In this document: in pieces, positions 57,211 through 64,000 of the stretch
Position numbering within the stretch: position 1 is the stretch's first letter
Layout: the number at the start of each line of letters is the position of its first letter
Source: Limnomonas spitsbergensis
Taxonomy: Eukaryota > Chlorophyta > Chlorophyceae > Chlamydomonadales
NCBI GenBank assembly: GCA_037349105.1
Contig: JAYJMM010000100.1
Span: 3,125,001-3,189,000, forward strand
Direction of reading: 5' to 3'
Length of the DNA: 64,000 nucleotides
The notes under the pieces: model-generated
Told to the model about the DNA's origin: nothing
The model's database searches: none
What the model saw: the letters and a program-made list of their open reading frames with translations, nothing else
Program-made: the position numbers and the translations under genes

Positions 57211-57880
57211 GTCGTAGCCAGAAGCTGCTGACCTGGGCTGGGCCCTGACAGCGTGTAGCAAGACAAGTAAAGATTAGTAATGAGCCCTCCTCAGTTGTAA
57301 AAATGCAATGCTGCACTGAACTGCTAAATTTTACACAACTTCACATGCAGCTACAGGCTCTGAGGCACCATCAAGGTTTCATGTTTCAGTATTCGAGGCT
57401 CATGCATGCCCGGTATACCAGGCTCACTGATGCTCTCGTCTATTCCATGCAATGAGGCTGATAAACTATGTGCTCGTTATGTGTACCTGGATCTGCGTGA
57501 TAATCGTGGCCCTTGATTGGTTGAGCTGCTCGGAAGATCGAGTACGCGCTATCTTTATGAGGCAGAGATAGAACAAGACTCTTCAAGCGTGGCTTTCAAA
57601 ACTTTGATTCATCGGACACTAATCTATTTCGCAGGGATAACTTCAGTGAGCGTCCTAGGGAGTTGGGGGAATGAAAACAGACCGGAAGCGGTTGATTAAA
57701 TTTTGCGAAACCCTCGCTCGTGGTAGTTGGTACCGTTATCGATCATGGCTTGGGTAAGCTAAAAGCGCAACACGATGCTGAGAGAAAACGACGGCCTTGA
57801 AAACAGAGATGCTTTCTGCTTGATAGCTATTTAACGAAGTCACAACGCTGTGGATACCCCGAAAAAACACCCGAGTACAT
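57211..57880. other. 5' flank of AP2 gene copy 2
   Basis: The region holds the likely promoter of copy 2 and matches 38803-39270 of unit 1 closely, then crosses the empty insertion site at about 57673. A plus-strand frame beginning MVELLGRSSTRYLYEAEIEQ is shared by both units up to the insertion site. It ends soon after and shows no domain. Confidence 0.5.
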
Positions 57881-60800
57881 AAGAATCGACGCGCAACGGC
57901 CTGCCGGGAGTGGGCGTGGCCGGAGGGGGGCGTATATCGTGGGTTCCCACACGGCAGAATTTACACTGCATGGCAAGATTGCTCGTCACAGATCAGATGT
58001 CACAGATCGCTGTCAGATGGCCCGCCTGATGGCAGATGGCCCGCAACTTTATCCATTAATCCCAATAACCCTGCCCCAGTCCCGTCTGGCATGGAGGCGG
58101 TCGGTCCTTACAGCTGTCAGCAAGCATGCCAGCCCTAACCCAGAGCAGCTAGCTGCCGCTGTAGAATCCGAGACATTCACAGCCGATGAGGTCCAACATG
58201 CAGCCCACCTCACACAACCTGGACTCTGGCAGAGATCCGGGCCCTGATGCCCCCTGCCCCCTGAGCTCATGTGCCGGGGCGGGGACGTGCTGCACCCTCT
58301 GGTTGCGGCAGTCTTCACAGCCATGGGTCATCTAGGAACCATTCCTGAGGAGCTGCTGTCAGGAATTGTCAGCCCCATCTTAGAGGCTGGCGATGTGCTT
58401 CGGTCTGACGCAGCTCGAGGCATGCCTACCTCGGCTCAGCTGTCCTTGCCTGCTTTGACTTCAGGAAAGCATTTGACACAGTCAGCCGCACTCTCCTCTT
58501 CGCGGTTAAAAAGGCCATGGGGGCCAGAGTCGGGCTTGTCCGCTGGGCCTCAGCCCTGCTGTCCCCCACTCGAGCAGCAGCCATGATCAATGGTCACTTG
58601 TCTCAACTCGTCCGCTGAGCAGCTGGCGTGCGCCAGATCTGCCCCCTGGCACCTGCTGTCTACCTTAATGTAGCAGCAGCACTGAACTGCTGGCTATGAG
58701 CATGTCCCTCGGTTGGAGTGGACGTCACTCAGTATGCAGATGATGCCCAGCCCCCTCTCAATACCATCAACATGCCGCTGGCTCAGGCTTTCTTGGACCG
58801 CATGAAAGTGTCCTAGCAAACCTCTGTCCAGGGTCTCAATCATGTGGAATCGGGCTCCTTGTCGTAGGTCATACCCATGCTGTCCAGCTCTGCAGCCCAA
58901 ACATCTGTGGCATCCAGATAGCGCAGCAGACCGTCTCGCTTGGGATTCTCTTCAGGAACTACGCAGCCTCACTGGGCCTAGCGGCATGGGAGCAGCCCCT
59001 GGCAGGGCTGAACGCCGTCATGAGGGCATGTTGTGCCTAGGCCTGTCCTTCTTAGGTCGTCGCAGGCGCTAGCTTCCTATAGAGTCAGTCGCATCTTGTA
59101 CCATCTGGAGCATCTCAGTATACCAGAAGCGTTGCCGGAGGAGGTGCACCGCCTCACCACCCGCCTGGTGGACAAGGGTCAGGTGCCCAGGTGGCACTAA
59201 GTGCTAAGCAGCAGTGCTAGCTGATTCCGGGGATCCCTTCAGCGCTGCTAGTGGGCTGGGTCTAAGAGGGTGGTGTTGGTGGTCTAGCCTGGTGCGAGTA
59301 CTGCCTGGACCGCTGTGCCATGCGGATCAGACGCCTTGTCAAGGGCGGGCAGCAGCAGCTCACAGTTTCAGAGGACGCCCTTCCTTCACCTGCCCAGCCC
59401 AGACGTGTCCCTGTCTGGCTACCATTAGCACGAGACATCATCGCCCAGCTGTCCAAACGGTGTTTTCTATCTTGGCAATGGCCTCACCTGTGACCATAGC
59501 GGGATCCCTACCTCCTCAGTTAGCCAAGGTACATGCTGACAAGTCCCCCTCTGTCAGCGGTGGATGAGCAAGCCAAGTTGGTGCGCCGTGCTTCCCACCG
59601 AGCTGTAATTCAATTGCTTTATTTTTTGAAGTTTTAATCTCTGGTCTCTGTCCCCTCTGGGTGAAAGTGCCCCCTTCCCACCCTTGCATCGGCGTCATAG
59701 GAGCAGATGAGCAGGCAGTCTTTCTTTTCACTCAACCTGCAGCCTGGGGTGATGTAGGATTGTGATGAGTGATGGCACCTGGTTTCTTTTGTGTGTGTGG
59801 CCGGCGCCCAACTGCAGCTTCTGAGCAGCTTCCTTCGCTCTGTTAGTCTGTCCCTATTTGGTAGCCATTTCAGGATGCGCCATAGACTCGACGTATCATA
59901 TTTGGAATCTTCTCAAGGTCAGGTTTGCAGGGCTTTGGGTCTGCAAGCCCCAAGGAGTTCTGTAGTACTGCCAGGTCTTCCTTGGGTTGTTTAAATTTAT
60001 TATTTTCTGACAATGATCTGACCTGACCCGACCTACCTCTCTTGCCGACAATGATCTGTCCTAACCTGACCTACCTCTCTTGTCAACCAAGATCTGTTCG
60101 GATCATCTTTCACTTTCCCCATGTGCGTGTTTTCGTGGCTTGAACTTCATATTTTGCTGGCTGCCTGTCTAAAGATCCGAGCTTCAGATCTAGCAATAGG
60201 GATCATGTTTGCTCGGCAGCTCGTACTGGGTGTATGGGTACCAAAGATTTACCTTCCTTACAGATCTACCTGCAGCAGCCGCCTTGGGGAGTCCTGAGAG
60301 AGCTGCAGCTCCAGCCACTACAGCGACACTGGTGGAACCTTATCCTCCGCTTCTACAATGCAGCGGTGGCACCGGCGGCACAGCAATACAGCCCTCTCAT
60401 GGCTCAAGCCATGGAAGCAGATATGCAGCTTGCAGTCAGCCAGGGCAGTGGCGGCCGCACCTGGTGCTCTGATCTGCTGGGTGCATTAGAGGAGCTGGAG
60501 CGGGGGGCAGTCTTGAGCCACCCCCACCTTGCGCGCGGCAGCAGCTGCCCTACAGCGCCTACCCGTCACAGAGGTGTTGGCACTCGTTGACGCAGCCTAC
60601 GAGCAGGCATGGCTGGACGCAAGCGGCGGTAGGGGCCCCAGGGACTCTACCACCGAGCACAGATCTGCGGCAACCTACCGCGCCTGGTTCCAGTCCACGG
60701 CGGATGCCATGCTGGCGCAAGCCAAGAGCCGCACTAGCCAGAGGGAGTGTGCTTGTGTGCGCATAAATTTCCGACTGCGGCTCGGCGCGATCAGCACGGC

Positions 60801-60960
60801 TGATACCAGAGGACGGTGCAACGGTCAGCGGCGACTGGCACGCTGCTGCCAGCGGTGTTGGGCACGGGGGAATAGCGAACAGGTGGAGGATGCGCTACAT
60901 GTGTGCTTCCAGTGCCCTAGTGTCAGGGAGAAGTAACGGGAGCGGGGGTGAGCAGGTCCT
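57881..60960 (+). mobile_element. Decayed L1-like non-LTR retrotransposon, copy 2
   Basis: This copy lacks the solo LTR. Segments read ESETFTADEVQHAAHL (58165-58212), LHPLVAAVFTAMGHLGTIPE (58290-58350), and, at 58731-58745, an intact catalytic QYADD box. The 3' part (60260-60950) reads PWGVLRELQLQPLQRHWW, GRTWCSDLLGALEELERG and the CQRCW..EDALHVCFQC knuckle. Stops and frameshifts separate the segments, so it is not active. It straddles the border of units 2 and 3. Confidence 0.8.
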
Positions 60961-63900
60961 CCGGGCGCTGCCACTAACTTCCACCAGCTGTACCAGGCTG
61001 AGCAGGGGTGGGATGCACTTGCTTTTGTGGACTGTGTTGTGGGCATTGTTGAGGGTTAGTCTCTCGGGATTCTGAGGCGCCAGTGTCGTTTGCCTTTCCG
61101 GCCTTCTCTTTGGTCATTTTTTTGCCCCCTTTTTAGTTTCTTCTCTTCTCCCTTCTGATCAGTGGGGCGCCCTCGCGGCCAAGCAGGGGCAGGATACGCT
61201 TGCTTTTGTGGACTTTTCTTTCTTAGAGGCTTTGTTGAGGGCTAGTCTCTAGTGGAACTCAGATGTTGGACTTGGTCTTCTTTGCCTTCCCGGCCTCTCC
61301 TTTTGTTCCTTTCCCCCCTCTTCCTTTTAGTTTCTTCTTTTCTCCCTTCTGAACAGTTGGGCGCCCACGCGGTCGAGCTTTGAGCGTGCCCAAAGGTGTA
61401 ACGTTATTGACAGATCTAACAGAAGGGATCATGGTTGCTCGGTGGTTGGTCTCCCGTGTGTTGTGCAAAAAGCAAGAAAGCCGGGAATGGGTGTGTGGAT
61501 ACCATAAGCTCCCTAGTGCAGGTTGCCAAAGGAGCAAGGCTTGCTGCACTGTGCCCCAAGGTAATTGGGCTGGGATGTAGCTATATTGTAGCTGGAGCAG
61601 CCTGGATTTATGTCCCAGCGTACAAGATCAACTTCAGGAGGAGATGGGAGGCTCCCCCCAGACGGTGTTAGATACTTCCAAGCCTTGTCCCTTCACTCCC
61701 CCCCCCTTTTATTGACCAACTGCCCGGTAGGTTTATTTATATCCTGTATGTACAGGGCTAAGATCTGAACGGGCTGGGGATTCTTCAGACTTCCATGACT
61801 AGTTGGTGTGGTATTTCCCTTCACCTCATTACGGCTGTTACTTTGTCCTTTAGCCTTAAGATTGTTTTCCTACCGACCAGAAAGTCGTGCACACAGGCGA
61901 CCGAGCCTTTTGAGCATGGCCCATAGGTGTTTTGTCATGGACCCTGGATGTATGGGACTCTTGTTATCGCTTCAGACGTATTTATGTATTTTGTTTCTTT
62001 CTCAGGCCACACAAAATGCGGGCATGGACATAAATTATTGAAAACAGAGTAGGTCCACCTCTTTTCCCTCCCTGCTGATACTACTGATACTAGTACGGCC
62101 AACCAAACACAGTTCTGAGTACAGAAGATTAGAATCGCCACATCATAATTAACTTTCTTTATGGGTGAGGTATTATTTAATATACGAATTCTTGCCATGT
62201 CAACGAGATGTCAATGCCAGTTTCATTCAAATCTGTAGTTGTTGTCCCAATTTGGCCTGAGGGAAGCATACAATATACAGCAAATTGACATCTGAGGCAA
62301 TAATTCAAATCTATGGTACGCCAATCAGACTGCTGTATTCAGACTGCATGGTGCAGTGTGACGCAAGAGTGGCCGAGGGGATGCTGGAGCATTACCGGTT
62401 TGCAGTGCAGTATAAAATCCTCAATGTGGTCAGCCAAATGACATCTCCATTCACTCCTTAGTACAGGTCATGATGTACAGTCCCCTCTCATACTCCCAGC
62501 TTCCTCTTAGCCACACTTCCATGAGTGCCAGCCACTCCTGCCTCCATGCTGGATACAGCCCACTCAGCACTACAGCCCTGTCAGCCATGCAAGCCGACTG
62601 CCCTAGTGACCCGCCCGCTACCCGCCATACATCAGCACCAATATCTCTGTGAGCATCATCAGGGCCTGTGCCTGAGGGACGCTGTCGGACAGCACTCTCA
62701 TGACCAGATCAGTGGCGGGTGAGAGGGACTCGAAAGTCATCTGGATCCCCTCATCCCTCAACCGCACGATGGACAAGTCCATACAGGCAATGATGTCGCA
62801 CATGGCCTCAGCACTGACAGCTTCCACATCATGGCTGCCTGCAGCTGATTCAGAGTCCTGCATTTGAGATGCAACAACCGCTGCTTTGAGCACCTCCCAT
62901 CCATATGCCAGGCCAGACAGCCTCAGCAGCTGTTTGTACAGCCCATCCGGAGGCTGCCTGGGCTGTCCAGAGTTCTGAATAGACCCCTGACGGCACTCAC
63001 GCTGATCTCTGAGAGCAGGAGCAATACAGGCACACACGACCTTGACACGTGCCGCAGTCATAGCGCCAGCTGCATGCTGGTCACTGCTGCCGGGCTGGCC
63101 TGACAGCTGCACCTGCTGCTGGACCTGGTCACACGCAGCCATGACCACTCCAGTCAGTCTCTTAGCCAGCACGGTCCTGTCCTCAGCGTTGGGTAGCTCG
63201 GATAACTTGGCCTCATCCAGGATGCTCATCAGGAGCATTTTATACCCAGCAGGCAGGGGTGGAGGTTTATCCGCACATGCCAGCACCTGAATAGCCAGTC
63301 GCAGAAGCGCTTGCGGCGTCCCAATGAACGAGGCCTCGCCGCGTGCTGCCAGAAGGGCCCTGCCATCCACGCCTGCTACGTGGCAGGCCAGGTCAGGTAA
63401 CATGGCAATGATGTGCGGCCGGCCTTGCAGCACCTCCATCAGATTTACACGAGGGTCCAACGCATCCGCCTCCAGCACCGACCTCGCAGCGTCCGTTGAC
63501 ATCCAACTGTGAGGCAGGTTGCATGACGCAGCAGTGAAGGCCAACAGGACCTTGCTGCGGCCACTAGCGCTGCCAAAGGTGGAGTCAATCAGCTCAAGGA
63601 CGGGGGCAATGTGCTGAATCAGCAGAGCCACTGCCGCCCCTCGGCAAGGATTGGGGGCGTCAGCTGCTAGATCCGCCGGCAAAGCAGATCCTTCAGTTGT
63701 TGTTGCTGCGGTCGCTGGCACAACAGACGCATGATGCCTGGTGGCTGCTGTTGCTGCTTCTGTTGTTTCAGATGCATCAATCCCAGTGGCCACTGCACCT
63801 TCTGGCGCTGCTGACGTATCAAGATGGTTGGAAGCTGGTACCCCTGCTGATGGACTGACAGCTGCAGTTGCTGCTACTGGAGCAGCTAGACCTGATGCTG

Positions 63901-64000
63901 CTGGCACTTCATGCTCACAGGTAGCAACCGCTGCTGCTGGCACGACAGAGGGATCATGTATCGTGGCCGCTGCAGCCTTTGCCGCCGTTAACGCATCACG
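60115..64000. repeat. Segmental duplication, unit 3 (cut by the window edge)
   Basis: The unit starts with the same CCCCATGTGCGTGTTTTCGTGG marker. It follows unit 2 closely through the retrotransposon 3' part and spacer into the AP2 gene. It has its own deletion near 62408 and retains a segment (CAAATTGACATCTGAGGCAA) that unit 2 lost but unit 1 kept. Confidence 0.85.
62618..64000 (-). CDS. AP2-domain protein, copy 3 (last exon, partial)
   Basis: The frame matches the last exon of copy 1 from its stop codon upward and stays open to the edge of the window, so the 5' part of this exon and exons 1-4 lie outside. It keeps the 151-bp segment deleted in copy 2 (LLAFTAASCNLPHSW to PDLACHVAGVDG). Only scattered substitutions separate it from copy 1 (for example LADVDG/VAGVDG-type changes). 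The C-terminal helical region is therefore under some constraint or only recently duplicated. Whether this copy has an AP2 domain cannot be seen. Confidence 0.8.
   Translation of the reverse strand, partial: RDALTAAKAAAATIHDPSVVPAAAVATCEHEVPAASGLAAPVAATAAVSPSAGVPASNHLDTSAAPEGAVATGIDASETTEAATAATRHHASVVPATAATTTEGSALPADLAADAPNPCRGAAVALLIQHIAPVLELIDSTFGSASGRSKVLLAFTAASCNLPHSWMSTDAARSVLEADALDPRVNLMEVLQGRPHIIAMLPDLACHVAGVDGRALLAARGEASFIGTPQALLRLAIQVLACADKPPPLPAGYKMLLMSILDEAKLSELPNAEDRTVLAKRLTGVVMAACDQVQQQVQLSGQPGSSDQHAAGAMTAARVKVVCACIAPALRDQRECRQGSIQNSGQPRQPPDGLYKQLLRLSGLAYGWEVLKAAVVASQMQDSESAAGSHDVEAVSAEAMCDIIACMDLSIVRLRDEGIQMTFESLSPATDLVMRVLSDSVPQAQALMMLTEILVLMYGG

Larger units (their letters stand above)
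50115..60114. repeat. Segmental duplication, unit 2
   Basis: This unit is about 10.0 kb long. It starts with CCCCATGTGCGTGTTTTCGTGG, continues with the retrotransposon 3' part, the repeat-rich spacer and the AP2 gene copy 2, and ends with the next retrotransposon body. It lacks the 7.5-kb insertion and the solo LTR and so represents the older arrangement at both sites. Confidence 0.85.

Overview
The window is eukaryotic nuclear DNA, most likely from a green alga (probably chlorophycean). Supporting signs are many short exons with GT-AG junctions spread over kilobases, a plant-type AP2 transcription-factor domain, Ala/Ser-rich low-complexity coding sequence, an L1-like non-LTR retrotransposon of the kind seen in volvocine algae, and very repeat-rich introns. 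No species can be named from the sequence alone. I rebuilt the genes by splicing short coding segments by eye, keeping exon phase consistent at every junction; most long uninterrupted reading frames in the window are not genes.

Layout. 421-11597 (-): an 11-exon gene for an ER-membrane J-domain co-chaperone of DNAJB12/DNAJB14 type, start to stop. 14862-19728 (+): a multi-exon gene for a multi-pass membrane protein of unknown family, 5' end unresolved. 21843-22970 (-): a two-exon gene for a small type II membrane protein, no family recognised. 24771-31355 (-): a six-exon gene for a ten-helix EamA/DMT transporter, last exon unresolved. From about 32390 to the end: a tandem segmental duplication with a unit of about 10 kb. 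Each unit holds an AP2-domain gene on the minus strand and a decayed non-LTR retrotransposon on the plus strand. Copy 1 of the AP2 gene (34207-38802) is open throughout (1,218 aa). Copy 2 (52763-57210) is broken by a 151-bp deletion. Copy 3 runs off the right edge. Unit 1 also carries a 7.5-kb insertion with long terminal inverted repeats (39271-46768) and a 907-bp solo LTR (47253-48159). Unit 2 shows the empty site for both.

The most unusual signal is in the introns. In at least three unrelated genes, introns contain tandem or scattered decayed copies of the adjoining exon end together with its splice donor or acceptor. The clearest case is the transporter: two arrays of roughly 66 and 76 bp end exactly on real exon/donor junctions, and a 1.6-kb, 41-bp minisatellite abuts a real acceptor. 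A second notable signal is a burst of differences between the two AP2 copies, confined to the DNA-contacting strands of the AP2 domain (11 differences in about 50 bp, 10 of them amino-acid changing). The AP2 protein also carries an N-terminal domain duplicated in tandem, with an intron at the same place in both repeats. I do not recognise that domain.

The genes are unrelated in function; this is ordinary eukaryotic gene order, not an operon. No rRNA, tRNA or CRISPR was seen.
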